Source of the DNA: Gelatoporia subvermispora B
Lineage: Eukaryota; Basidiomycota; Agaricomycetes; Polyporales; Gelatoporiaceae
Length of the DNA: 64,000 bases
Assembly (NCBI GenBank): GCA_000320605.2
Contig: KB445803.1
Coordinates: 814,617 to 878,616, forward strand
Direction: 5' to 3'
In this document: in pieces, positions 37,171 through 48,107 of the stretch
How the letters are laid out: each line of letters starts with the position of its first letter
Position numbering within the stretch: position 1 is the stretch's first letter
Translations under genes and position numbers: made by a program
Notes under the pieces: model-generated
Told to the model about the DNA's origin: nothing
What the model saw: the letters and a program-made list of their open reading frames with translations, nothing else
Databases searched by the model: none

Positions 37171-38160
37171 ATGGGGCGGTCATCCCAATGCACCCCAACC
37201 AAAAAGGCTTGGATCCTTACTTTGTATAAGGAAAAACATCCTATACAAGATATCGCCAATACCTTACAAATCCATTGCTCTACCGTCTGGCATCAGCTTC
37301 GCAACCTCCATCACCATCCCAGCTTCTATGTTATAAAGCCCCATTCTGGACGCCCCCGCATTCTTAGCCCACGCTCTCTCTGTCATGCTGCAATTGCCAT
37401 CGAAAGTGGTGTGACTAACACTGCAGCCGATGTTCAACGCCAGCTCTTTCCTCATGTGAGCGAAGCAACCATCCGGCGAGCCCTCCATAGGGTTGGGCTT
37501 AGTGTCTATATTAAACGCAAGAAACCATTTCTCAAGCCTAGGCACAAGCTGCAGCGTAGACGGTAGGCGGAGTGTCACAGCAAATAGTCACAGAAGGACT
37601 GGCACAAAGTCATCTTCTCAGATGAGTCAAAGTTCAATCTTTTCGGGCCGGATGGTTGTCAGATTTGTTGGAGGAGGCGTGGGGAGGAATTCATAGACTG
37701 GGCAGTCCAATCAACTATAAAGCATGGTGAAGGGAGCATAATGGTTTGGGGATGCATTACTGCAAAGGGTATGGGTCGCCTTTATCGAGTTGACAGCAAC
37801 ATGGATGCCCGTCAATACTGCAAGATCCTTTCTGAAGCACTTCTAGGGACCCTGGCAGACAAGTTAATCAGGGTAAAAGATATGATCTTCCAGCAGGATA
37901 ATGATTCAAAGCACACTGCACGTCTAACTCGGAATTGGCTCAAAGACCATTTCATCCAAGTCTTGCCTTGGCCACCACAATCACCAGATATGAACATCAT
38001 AGAACATTGCTGGGAGTTCCTTGAACGCTGTGTATGAGCCAGGGTGCCTCCTCCTCAAAGCTTGGAGAAGCTATGGAAGGTGGTGCAGGAGGAGTGGGGG
38101 CAGATCAATGTTGGACTCATACAATCTCTGTATGAGTCTATGCGACGAATTTGTTCCTGA
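37171..38160 (+). pseudogene. Tc1/mariner transposase (DD34E), three premature stops
   Basis: The frame starts MGRSSQCTPTKKAWILTLYK with a helix-turn-helix region (IQDIANTLQIHCSTVWHQLR, SGRPRILSPRS). The catalytic domain shows the first Asp in VIFSDESKFN, the second in IFQQDNDSKHTA, and Glu in SPDMNIIEHCW. I count 34 residues between the second Asp and the Glu, so the triad is DD34E. All of it lies in one frame, but TAG at 37,564 and 37,585 and TGA at 38,035 interrupt. Each fits a C-to-T change at CAG or CGA. The frame ends at TGA 38,158. Without these stops the protein would be about 329 residues, normal for the family. Confidence 0.9.
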
Positions 38161-38293
38161 GAATGCAATGCTAATTTTTCTCTCAAGAGACTTCGGTGGT
38201 AGACTTGAGAGACATAGACAATCAGGCCAAAAAATTTTCGAAGCAGATTGATTAAGAGATGAAGTAACTACAGCAAAAATAAGGCCGAACCAC

Positions 38294-38323
38294 GTGATGT
38301 TGCAATACTTTTGCTCGGCACTG
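38294..38323 (-). repeat. Right terminal inverted repeat of mariner element
   Basis: Exact inverse of the left repeat, followed by TA at 38,324-38,325. Confidence 0.95.
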
Positions 38324-38325
38324 TA

Positions 38326-39099
38326 CAATGTCGAGGCCGCCGTAGGCGGCAGTGCTCGTGCTGTTTGCGAACCTTGCATTTCACCCGCATGCAAAGGGGC
38401 CTCGAGGCAGTAGATAATGTCGATCACATATTTAGCTACAGGTGGTTTATGGTACCGTGACATGCCGAAAAATCACATAAGGCTTCCCTATGCAATATAT
38501 GGTTATCAATACGTGCAGGAGTGAGGCTACCCGAGCGATGGAAAAGCGAGGCCGTGCAGCTAACCGCCAGAGCAGAGTGTAGGCATGTCTTGTAGTCCCT
38601 ATTACAACGGGCCGCCAGGACGGCAGAAGCCGAAGTCGAAAACAAGATGGCCGTGGCCAGTGTTGTCGTCCAACATCTCACAGAGAACAATGAGTGCAAG
38701 ACATCAATTGTCACACACTTTCCGAATGTTGCATTGGACCCAGAGTATCAGTTTCCTCTTACCGTCGGAATATGCAGATGGATTTCAGAAGAAACACAGA
38801 CCGACGGCACGCGAGAGGCTACCTTCCCACATAGTCGAACACCGGGGAGTACGACAAAACCTTTCGGCGTCAAATGCGCTCGTCTATCCGGCGCACCGAA
38901 AAGCATCCTGCGAGACGCAACAGATGCGCGATGAAAACACAATACATTCCACTGCACCGATGACCCATATGACAACTTTTTATATTGCGTAGATGTGTGC
39001 GACTTATATCCTCTATCTCAGGGCCGCCCTCGGACACACTCGAAGAGCTTTTGAGGCACGTTGAGATCCTAGGTATCCACAACGCGCGGAAGTAAGAGG
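38326..39099 (+). other. Spacer with a possible decayed coding segment
   Basis: One plus-strand frame between about 38,520 and 38,933 reads like protein: LPERWKSEAVQLTARAECRH, a TAG at about 38,591, then SLLQRAARTAEAEVENKMAV and VVVQHLTENNECKT. I do not recognise it. It has no clear start, splice sites or closing motif. It may be a remnant of a gene displaced by the mariner insertion, or chance. Confidence 0.2.
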
Positions 39100-42000
39100 C
39101 TAGGCTTTCGCCTTCTTCACCTTTTTCCGCTTTGCCTTGTTCGGTGTAGCTGTCGCCTCTTCTTCTGCGACGTCTTCAGCCTTGCGCTTCGTGGCCGCCT
39201 TGCCTGACGGAGTATCCTTGCCTTTGGTCTCCGGAGACAGACCAGCCATCTGAGCTATCTGCCTGCACATTGTGTGAAGGCCTGTCGAGGACTTGAAGCG
39301 CTCGCTCGAGCTGAGCTTGGCCTTGAGAGCATTCCAGGCAGAAGGGTCCCAAGCGGAGGAAAGCTCTTCCGCAGTCGGCGAGATGCGCTTGGTCTGACGG
39401 ATAGCCTGCAGACCGAGCTTGAAGAGTTCCTTCATCTGCGCCGTATTCAGGGTAGCTTCTCCCTCGCACGCCTTCTGCGTCACGTCCAGAAGTGTCTGCC
39501 GCAGCGTGGTCATGTAGTCTAGAAGCTCAATACGGCGGTCATCCTGCGCAACGGGTCAGTCAGACAAAAGCCGAGCGCGACATCAATCCGGAGTACGTAC
39601 GGCCGGATGAACCTGGGTGATCAGAGTGTGAAGGAGTGAGAACGCTTGACATTGCCGGTAGACGTTGACCGCCTTGCCCGTCAGGTCGAGCAGATCAGAG
39701 CGCAGAGCCCATGCGGCATCAGGATGGCGCCGAATAAACTCCTGGAAGAATGCGGAGTTGAGCCGCGAGGCCTTGCGCGTCACAAAGTCTGCCAGCGACT
39801 GGCGATAGATATCGAGCACCTGGTCTTGGGCGGCGGCGTGGAACAAGGATCTGGCGAGGAAGACGGTGCACTGGGCGAGGGTCGAGAGAACGTCGGCCGA
39901 TGGAGCCTTTCGGGCGCGCGAGTGCAGTTCCTTGAGCACTTCGATGGCGACTTCGACGTCCATGTTCGATGGAACGTCCTTGGATTTGCCGATGCGCGAT
40001 CGAAGGATGCCGGTTGCCTTATCGGACAGCTGCTTCTCGTCGCGGCCGGTGCCAAGGACGAGATCGGCGAGCGGAAGCAGGACGCGCAGGACGAGCGGGT
40101 TCGTCGGTTGCTTCTTCAGGAAGGAATCGACCAGATCGAGCACGCGGTTCTTGAAGTGAGTGGCTTCTCGCTGTGCATCGACGTCTGCAAGTGTCAAGAT
40201 GTCAGATCGATCGTGTGGAGCGGGAGCTGTGATGCGAACCTTTGCCGGGCTTCTTCTCATTTGCCCGTGCCCTGAAGACGGCGGCGAGCTGCTCGTCCAG
40301 CGCCATCATCTGCTCGTCGTCCATCAGCTCTTCGGATTCTTCATCCGACTCGCCGGTGGCTGCCTCGATCCCGTTCACCCGCAGCGCCTCCTCGATCTTC
40401 CGCCGCAGCTCCAGGTCCTCTTCCTCGTCGGCGTCTTCCTCCTCCTCGTCGCTCTCCGGCGATGACTCCTCTTCCTCCTCATCACTGGCCTCTTCGTCGT
40501 CCATCTCTTCGTCCTCGTCCTCATGCGCTGCGAGCTCCTCAGGGGTCCGCCGTTCCAATTGCTATAATCAAACCGCATGAGAGCGTGCCCACGAATGACT
40601 TCCGAATGTGCTTACTGTGAGAATGAGGTCGATCGTGCTCTCCTGCACCGAGCCAGATAGCAAGGAGAAGACCTGGTTCGCGACTGCACGCATATATGCA
40701 GTCGCCTTTTCCAAAAAACCAATGACAGCATCAACGAGAACATCGACCGGCTCAGGCTCAGCCTCTGTCGGTTCTTCTCCAGCAGCCGGCTTACGCGGCT
40801 TCCTACCCTTCTTCTTGGTCTCAGCGGGGAACATACGCTCAGCACCCGAGATACAGTTCTGATATCATGATGTCAAGTGAGAACCTGAGGCCGACGGAAG
40901 GCTACGCACCTCGAGAGTATCCGAGTCCGCTTCCTCCTCGTTAGCGCAGTACTGATGCAGGAGCGTAGCAGAGAGCAGTAACTGTGCTCCCTTGGCAGCT
41001 TCCTGCTGCTCGCCCGAGATCTGGAAGCGCCTTCAGCACAATCCAAATAGCTCTCAAAGATAACACGCACAGTGTCTAGTCGCTTGATGAGCTGCCGAGC
41101 CTTTTGCCTGAGCTGTTGCTCGTCATTTTCGACCTCATTGAGTGGTGTGACATGCTTGGACTCCTTCTCCAGCTGCTCGATCGTACCCAAGACCTTGGAG
41201 ATCCAAAACTGTCCGTCGGTCGCAACAGCAGATGACTTGAGGGTCTTGGAGTCACCTAGGGCGGGCAAACTAGGTAAAACAGGACATGTGATGCCACAGG
41301 ACCAACTTACCCTTCACCACGGTTGTCTGTCCAGTAAGGTCGGCAAGGCACCCCAGCAGGCGCTCGCGGCAGCTTTTCCGCAATTCTTCGGAGAAGGCGG
41401 GGGTTGGTACGGTATGCAGCTAAATCCGGAATAAGAACATCAAAGATGACGTGATCATACGCAAGACATACAGCGGCGACAGGGCTCTTCTCCGCCTTCT
41501 TCTTGACAACAAAGAGGCCGTGGACGACGAACCAGTCAAGAATAGCCCGCACCCACGCGTCGTCCTTGGGAATCGCGCCGTTGCGCACGAGCGCCGCGAG
41601 CTGGTCGACGACCCACGCGCGCCGCGCATTCACCGCCTGGATGTCCGACCTGGAAGACACAGCACAGTTAACCTCCGCGCGCATGGGAACGCGGAACGCG
41701 GACGGGACGCACTTTTCCGGGCTCTGCTGATCGTCGACCTGCTCGAGAAGGTACGCGATGTAGCTCTGAATGCCCGCCGCGTCCATTGACGTCAGGATCG
41801 TCTCGACCGTTTTCGTCTTCGTGAGCCGGTCGAACTGGCGCGACCCGTGTGCGCCCGTCAGCTGCAGGATCAGCGTGCACCCGCTCGTCGGGTTCTGCTT
41901 CACGACGTTTTGGATATCCGCGGCCTGGGAACGTCGGGCTCAGTCAGATGATGCGAGGAAACGACACATAGTGAAAACTAAAAGTAAGCGTTGGGAGAGC

Positions 42001-43258
42001 GGACGTACCACCTGCCGTGCGATCTTGTGCAAGTATCGGTCGCTCTTCGAGAGGTGGTTAATCCACGAGCGCATGAAATTCTTCGTAAAGAGCATTGGTA
42101 TATCGTCCGCGCCCACACGCGGGAGCGCCTTCTGGAACACCTGGAAGCCCCAGTACTTGCGCTCGGGCGAAGACGTCGTCGCAAACAGCGACTCGTCCAC
42201 CACGATGCGGAAGAACTCCGGGAACGAGCCCTGGGGCGTGCGGCCGGATGCCGCGTCGGGCAGCACCTGGTCGAGCAGCATGTCCCAGACGAAGTGCACC
42301 TGCGGCTTCCACCCTCCGGTCTTGGGTCCCTCGGATTCGTCGCCCTCGTGCGCGGCGGTCTCCTTTATGATCTTGGCAAGGGTCGCCAGGTTCCCGGTGC
42401 TGAGCAGCTCGGGCTGCTTGAACGTAGGCGCGAGAAGTTTGCGCCAGTCCTGCTCCGGGGCGAGTTCCTGCAGCTTGAGAGTCAGGGCGATCTTTTCTGG
42501 CGTCCAACCTTTGTTCTCGGTGTACACGGCTTGTATTGTCGCCTCGAGCGCCTCGTCCTTCCAGGCAATCTGAGATTTGCCAAGCGCGTCGACTGCAAGA
42601 TTGAGGGAGAACCACGCGCTCTCGCGCAGCCAGGACTTTTTCTCGCCCAGCGCGAGCAGATGCTCGAGGACCTCCTTATAGCTAGACAGGCTAGATGCAA
42701 TGGTGGAGGAAGAGGCGGATGTGGGCAAAGGGGTATCGCGGAGGAGGAGTCCGGACTGGATCACAGAAGTCAAGCCGAACAGGCGGGCGAAAAGGACGTC
42801 GCGCTCTTCCTGGCCGGACACAGAACCCTGGGTTTTCGAGGAATCAATGATCAAGGTAACAATTTGCGAGCATGTCACGGTATCTATACGAGAGAGGAGC
42901 TGCAAGTTGCGCGCTGTTGTTCAGTACGAACTCCCAGGTTCATAGAGGCAGCACGTACTTCCGTCAACGCTACAGCAAAGCCCAGTCTGCTGCTCTCCCT
43001 GGGACTTGCCAACCCGCGGATCAGGCGGCGGATGGAGTATGAGACATCCTGAGCGTTCAACGTGTCCAAGCTCTTTGCCTTTGCGGCGTCCCCCTCCTGC
43101 GCATCCTCTGCCTCATCTTCTGATTCTTCCTGTGCAGGTTTCGGGACGAACTGGGACTGGAAGTGTTCGAGAGCGCTGATGAGCTTCACGGATGCATCGA
43201 AGCGCTCCTTTTTGTTGGCCGAGGAGAGATGCCAAAAAAGCGGGAGAGTGGTGGACAT
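39100..43258 (-). CDS. POL5: POL5 / MYBBP1A-like nucleolar protein
   Basis: POL5 (DNA polymerase phi in name only) is a nucleolar HEAT-repeat protein needed for rRNA production and ribosome assembly. Nine exons on the minus strand: 43258-42959, 42899-42009, 41924-41713, 41649-41472, 41419-41311, 41255-40910, 40858-40616, 40561-40240 with 40184-39601, and 39543-39100 (ten counting the pair separately). The start is MSTTLPLFWHLSSANKKERF. Family hallmarks are RRLIRGLASPRESSRLGFAV, WVVDQLAALVRN, EQQEAAKGAQLLLSATLLHQ, the acidic block near 40,420-40,540 followed by LMDDEQMMALDEQLAAVFRA, and a Lys-rich C-terminus (KRKKVKKAK) typical of nucleolar proteins. All phases agree except one point: near 41,029-41,031 the frame must shift, as if one base were missing. 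For an essential gene this is more likely an assembly error than a real lesion. Confidence 0.88.
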
Positions 43259-44011
43259 GGTGCCCTGGAGGCGACTGCAGTCGCTCGATTGCCCGCGCTC
43301 ACTGCAAAGTCCAAAATTCTGAAAATGGTTGTGCGGCACGTGATGTACCGATCACAGATGATGTGGTTGCCTATTTGGGATACCTGCCTATTTCGACCTC
43401 GCAAACATGTGTGCCGCATATACTTATCTCTTCCCACACCGTGAGCATCAGTCATAGAATCAACCAGGTATGCACTGCGATCAGTCTAGACATTGACGCA
43501 CTTGATGTAGAATAGGCACCGCATGGTAACTTGGGAGCTTTGGGGTGATGCTGTCAGTGCTGAGAGAATTTTGAATACGTTCAATCCAGTGACAAGTTCA
43601 AGCAGATCTCCCAGTCACCTGTGGGCACGACATAGACCGCCGCGAGATATCGTAAACCTTTTCTACATGACAGCCACGTGTACATCTTGAATGTATTGCG
43701 TCAATTTGCATATTAGACATCATGTGCTCTGCTAAATATGCGTCATTCCCTACGATGCCAACGCCTCATTCCGGGTGGGTGGCGAATCAGCTCAAGGTGT
43801 CTGAACCTTCTTCGGGTTCACAGTGGCTAAAGTGGCTGTGCAGTGCCTGACCAACATACGTACATGCTGACAAAGTGTATGAAGTCTACAGTCTCACTCA
43901 ATCTAGGCGATATCTGACTACTGATCATGATGCTAATTCCTGACGACGAGATCAAAGCAGGGGTCAATTCGATAAGCAGAAAGATAGCAGGTACATCCAG
44001 TTTCTCGCATA
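43259..44011. promoter_or_regulatory. Intergenic, POL5 upstream region
   Basis: No gene is visible. The part next to 43,259 must hold the POL5 promoter. No TATA box or clear motif stands out. The far side is the 3' flank of the DUF6593-like gene. Confidence 0.3.
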
Positions 44012-44726
44012 TTAGGTGGCACGCATGTCGACCCAGCGATTGATGCATAATGCCACCAGTGACTCGAGTAGAAGTGCCTCGTTGTCGATGACATATTCCA
44101 TGAGAGCATACGAAGGTCCCACGGGCGTTTGCTGGTTCACCCTGCGAAACGTAGCCACGCGATGGTCGGGAACGAGGTACAGCTACAACGAGTCAGCCCG
44201 AGACGTCGCAGACAATTCCCCAGTGCACAAATACCACCTACATCGTATGCCTGCGACACGTCCGGGAGCCTGCGCCATTCATAACTGCGGTTATCGTAGG
44301 AGATGAACATGCGCGCACTGCAGACAGACATCTCAGAATATAGTCGTGTATAAGAGCGTTTTGTTATACTTCTGGGAGGCCCCCCTCATTATCAGCCAAG
44401 ACATGGGCGTGTCTTTCTTGTCCCTTATTGTGGCCATCCCGAGGCCGTCTCCATTTGCCCAGTCGAGGTAGGCCACGGGCTCTGTGTCATTGCGGTATAC
44501 CTTCCTCTGGAAGATAAGCTCGAGACCACGCAGCATTTTCGATACGCACGGTTGTTCTAGTGGCATGACTGGAGACATGCGGCGTGTCGAAGCGGTAGTA
44601 GACGGGAACATCTCTCTGCTGAACGGTGTTGATGAAGCCGATCATCCTGCAGCCGTGGCGAATATCATCAAGGCCTGTGAAATAGAGCTGGTTGGGCTTC
44701 GGCGCAGGGGGTGCTGTGGCCGTCAT
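44012..44726 (-). CDS. DUF6593-like protein
   Basis: Four exons on the minus strand join in phase: 44726-44550, 44506-44370, 44317-44242 and 44182-44012, giving 186 residues. The introns are 43, 52 and 59 nt. The start MTATAPPAPKPNQLYFTGLD is followed by YYRFDTPH, KVYRNDTEPVAYLDWANGDG, SWLIMRG, ARMFISYDNRSYEWRRLPD, LYLVPDHRVATFRRVNQQTP and a hydrophobic C-terminal helix. The single beta-rich domain, with the WL...Y.W(R) core, resembles DUF6593, a family multiplied in Agaricomycetes with unknown function. No signal peptide is evident. The 43-nt first intron is very short. Without it the frame would break, and with it every phase fits. Confidence 0.65.
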
Positions 44727-46119
44727 AGAGGATGGACGAGGTGCGATAGCAATCGCGCGCACGCGAAGTCGATATGAAGGGCATGTCCGCACGTCCTATT
44801 CAGGCGATGAACGCGCACCGGCGGCCCAGCACAGGTACCTGTAATCGACACTGAGCCGGACGCCCATTAACCCATCAGTGTTGCTGGATGCAAATCAGGG
44901 CGCGCAGCCGACCGGCGACGTATTGCTCCCGCTGCAACGCCAGCGCAACGCAGAGACAGGCTGCCTCACACAGCCAGTCAGGAGGATGCCGGGTGGGATT
45001 AACGCGTCACCGCCCGGTGTGTCTTACTTCCCATGCGTAGGAACCGCTCTCCACAGCACTGTCATCGCTGTCCTGCGGCCGATATCGCGTCCCTCCGTCG
45101 GTGCAGCGTTGTAGCGTAAGATCTGCGTACTTTCGACGTGATATGAGGGTACTCACAAGTTCACAGGACATATCATGTGTCGCGCTGAGCCATCACGGGT
45201 GCTCGTCGTGCGCCACAGATCGGTGGCCGGGTTATCAAAGACATCGGATGGATCAGAGGTCGTCCCGAGTTCATCGAATCCGTCTTGCCTGCGCTGACCG
45301 TTGCTGTTGAGCGACGTCTCGTGTTCGTGGGTGAGCGCTATGGATATTGATGAACCAGATACAAGGCTAAATTGACTCGTTCGGATAGGAAACGGAAGAG
45401 TCGACCGGTATGCTGGCATCACTGGATGAGCAGCGTACTATACTGTTCACTTTGTGTCACCATCCCGAGGGGGGCTTCCCAATAACGTCGCAGGAGCATG
45501 TGGCACGGAAGACAGAAGACACAATATGATCGCTGAGAAAGAGGACAGGGCTACCATCACCAGAGCCTGTAAAGTGCGAGCGGGCATGATTGACCACGAG
45601 CACAGCAATGTCGGCATGTTATACTACTTTACACATCCGAGTTGTATCCGTTGAGCTCACAAAGGCAGTTCAAGAGCCAGATTTCAGGGCGGATAACTAT
45701 AGCAGCCTCTTCTTCGAGTAATTGCTGCACCATATTGCGACGAGACTGAGCTGGCGGATCCTTCGACACACATGTTTTGATAGTGAAAGTCGGAATCAGC
45801 AACCGTGAGTGTCGCACAGAACTTTATAGCAAGTACTTGATGAGAGCAGACGGCGGCTCAGTGCAGATGATTCGAGCTGATCTCAACTTGCTCGACCCTG
45901 TACAAGTCTGTCTCGAGACTGTCACTGCTGTCGTTCGGAGATTCAATTATCGTAAATCGCGGAGTTGATCGGCACCCGAGCTCCGAGGTCTTTTAACACA
46001 TCCTGACCGCAATCCGGACGACGATACAGCAACGACGAACGTAGATTGAGATATGCACTGCGAGCAAGGGACGACAGAGAGCGAATGCCAAAGAGAGAGC
46101 GTGTATGCAATCGAGAGTA
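44727..46119. other. Intergenic, with weak signs of small minus-strand exons
   Basis: A minus-strand frame 45,422-45,164 (MPAYRSTLPFPIRTSQF to HMICPVN) ends at a good donor (GTGAGT). A second open piece around 45,030-45,085 reads DSDDSAVESGSYAWE before GTAAGA. These could be exons of a small gene, but I recognise no motif and cannot close the model. The rest of the stretch shows nothing. Confidence 0.2.
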
Positions 46120-47800
46120 CTACGAGTTCACCTTCCACAGCGGCCGCTTGCGCATCTTCCGCGTAATGTGCACCGCGCTCCCGCCAAAGTTCGATCCACC
46201 GAACGCAAGCACAACCGTCTCCTCCGCGCCTAGCCCCCGCGCGATCCCACGCTTGCGCAGCTCGATCGCGTCTTTTGCAAACTTGAAGCGCGCCTGGTCC
46301 GACCCTACATGCGACGATAAGTCTCCTGAGTTGTGTACATATTGCACGAGCGGTCACGTACCTATCTGGAAGACTGGCGATTCCACCGCGGCTTTGAACA
46401 AATCGAACGGCACACGCGCGTATACCTGCAGCAATGCGTCCCTTCCGGGGTCTGGCACGCCTGGGTTGGGTGTCGCGGGCGTTGCCAGGGCACCCACGTT
46501 GAGGAGCTGGGGGAGTGTCACGACGAGGAAGTGGAACACGTCATCCTTGAGCTGTTGTGCGTACGGCCCAAAGACGGCGGTCCTTGGTGGTGGCAGCTGG
46601 TGTGTCTCAACAGGCGTAGAGACGCCGTCGGACGACACGGACGGTACAGCGTCCACGAATTCCAGCCACGTGTTAATGTTGTCCATGGTAATGGACTGCC
46701 TGCATATTTCGTAGGCGTAGTTGCAGAGCTCGTCCATGCTGCCAAGCAGGCAGCCCGCTGCGAGCACGGCACGTGCATTCTCTGGGCGGATGTGCTTGAC
46801 TGCTGCAGATGAATACAAGTAGCCCAATGCTGCCATAGCAAATTGCGTCAGTGTGAAATTCAACAGAAAGGCTGAAGCTTTAATGTTACCTATTGTGAAA
46901 GCCTAGTGAAGAGTGACGTGAGCAACCATAAGCCACCGATCGTGAGCGAAATGGTACATACGTCCTGGGTGACCTCCGGCTCATGCTCGAGGTTTACGTA
47001 GATTACGCGCTGGCCGCCTGGTTGCGGTGACGTGGACATCAAATGTACAAGGTATGGCGAGCGCGAGAGGATAAGGGCGTGCAGCCTGACCACGGACTGG
47101 TTGACATGCTGGTCATGCAGACACTTCAATGGCGCCGTATGTAAGGATACGCATTCGGAAAGCGTACCACAATAGTATCTGCGTAGTTCTGGATTAGGAA
47201 CGAGATGTGAGCTCACACAGGTCATCGCAGGTGTGAAGAGGCAGGACGCACGCCCATTTCAAATCCGGCGCGATACAAGTGGTGCAGCGCCTCTTGGTCA
47301 TGCAACTGGAATGGCGACATGGCTCTGGCAGGTCGCAATTGGCAAGATTAGCGAACGCTCGAGGGTTGTGATAGCAGGATAATGGGACAAGATCCGGCAT
47401 GGCCTCGTGTTTGTGAAGGTCTGTTCTCGCAAAGCTTGTTCTACAGGCGTCCAGCACACACGCAGACGTACGGCATACCGAGCGGATCGCAGAGCGATGT
47501 TCATGGGCGATTTTGACTGCGACACAACCGCGCGAGGAGACAAGCACATACGTACGCACGCACACACGCGCCACCCACTGCTCTACCAACCACCTTCTCC
47601 TTCTAGCAAGACCTCCCCAGCCCAGCTCGCGACCTCGGCGCAGACCGCGTCACGGGAATGCGATGTACTCACTGTGAATAGCCGCCATTTGCGGGGCCAG
47701 CGCTGGCCGTGCTGGTGGACGAGCCGGTATGGTTGGCGTATGCCTCCACGTGGTTTGTGTCTGGCGCGATGCCGTTACTGGGACCGCTGTGCCCGTTCAT
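46120..47800 (-). CDS. BTB/POZ domain protein with microexons
   Basis: Seven exons on the minus strand: 47800-47673, 47324-47252, 47188-47168, 47108-46962, 46902-46890, 46829-46362 and 46304-46120, total 1,035 nt and 344 residues with all phases consistent. The N-terminus (MNGHSGPSNGIAPDTNH) is Ser/Gly/Asn-rich. The BTB domain follows: LHHLYRAGFEMG, NYADTIV, VVRLHALILSRSPYLVHLM, then TQDAFTI joined to ALGYLYSS, and ENARAVLAAGCLLGSMDELC. BTB folds mediate dimerisation and often recruit cullin-3 ubiquitin ligases; no Kelch or MATH partner domain is present. The C-terminus has RFKFAKDAIELRKRGIARG. Exons 3 and 5 are only 21 and 13 nt long, yet they supply conserved BTB residues. The stop is TAG at 46,120. 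Confidence 0.82.
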
Positions 47801-48107
47801 GTCGCCTGGGTAGTGGACGTGGAGGCGGCTCGTGTGGTTGGCGACAGGATGAGGGGGGGCAGGGAAACGAGTGAGGTGGTGTGGAGAACAGGATGTGAAG
47901 CGACCAACGCGCGAGCGCCTGCAGAGGGGACGCGGGGATCGCCTCCGTGACAATTGTCACACACTGCCTTGCTCGCTCTTTCTCTCGTCGACCACGTCCA
48001 ACGCTGACTCTACCTCTCCGATGTCGATGTCGATGTCTCCACAGCCCTGGAAATGGCGCTCATCACACCCGACATTCCATCTAGAATTGACTAAGACATG
48101 CGCGCTC
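47801..48107. promoter_or_regulatory. Intergenic between BTB gene and NTAQ1
   Basis: About 300 bases holding the promoter and leader of the BTB gene and the 3' end of NTAQ1, both on the minus strand. No distinct motif is recognised. Confidence 0.3.

Larger units (their letters stand above)
36879..38323 (+). mobile_element. Tc1/mariner-type DNA transposon, complete ends
   Basis: The 1,445-bp element is bounded by perfect 30-bp terminal inverted repeats and by TA on both sides (36,877-36,878 and 38,324-38,325), the target duplication of the Tc1/mariner superfamily. It contains one transposase frame with three premature stops, so it is non-autonomous now. The perfect repeats mean it could still be moved by a related active transposase. 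Confidence 0.95.

Noticed and set aside
44520..44560. Frameshift in the DUF6593-like gene
   Set aside because: A 43-nt GT-AG intron restores frame and a coherent protein, so no lesion is needed.
46830..46902. BTB insertion reading GNIKASAFLLNFTLTQFAM
   Set aside because: Treating 46,830-46,889 as an intron gives AFTIALGYLYSS, the usual BTB sequence, in phase.
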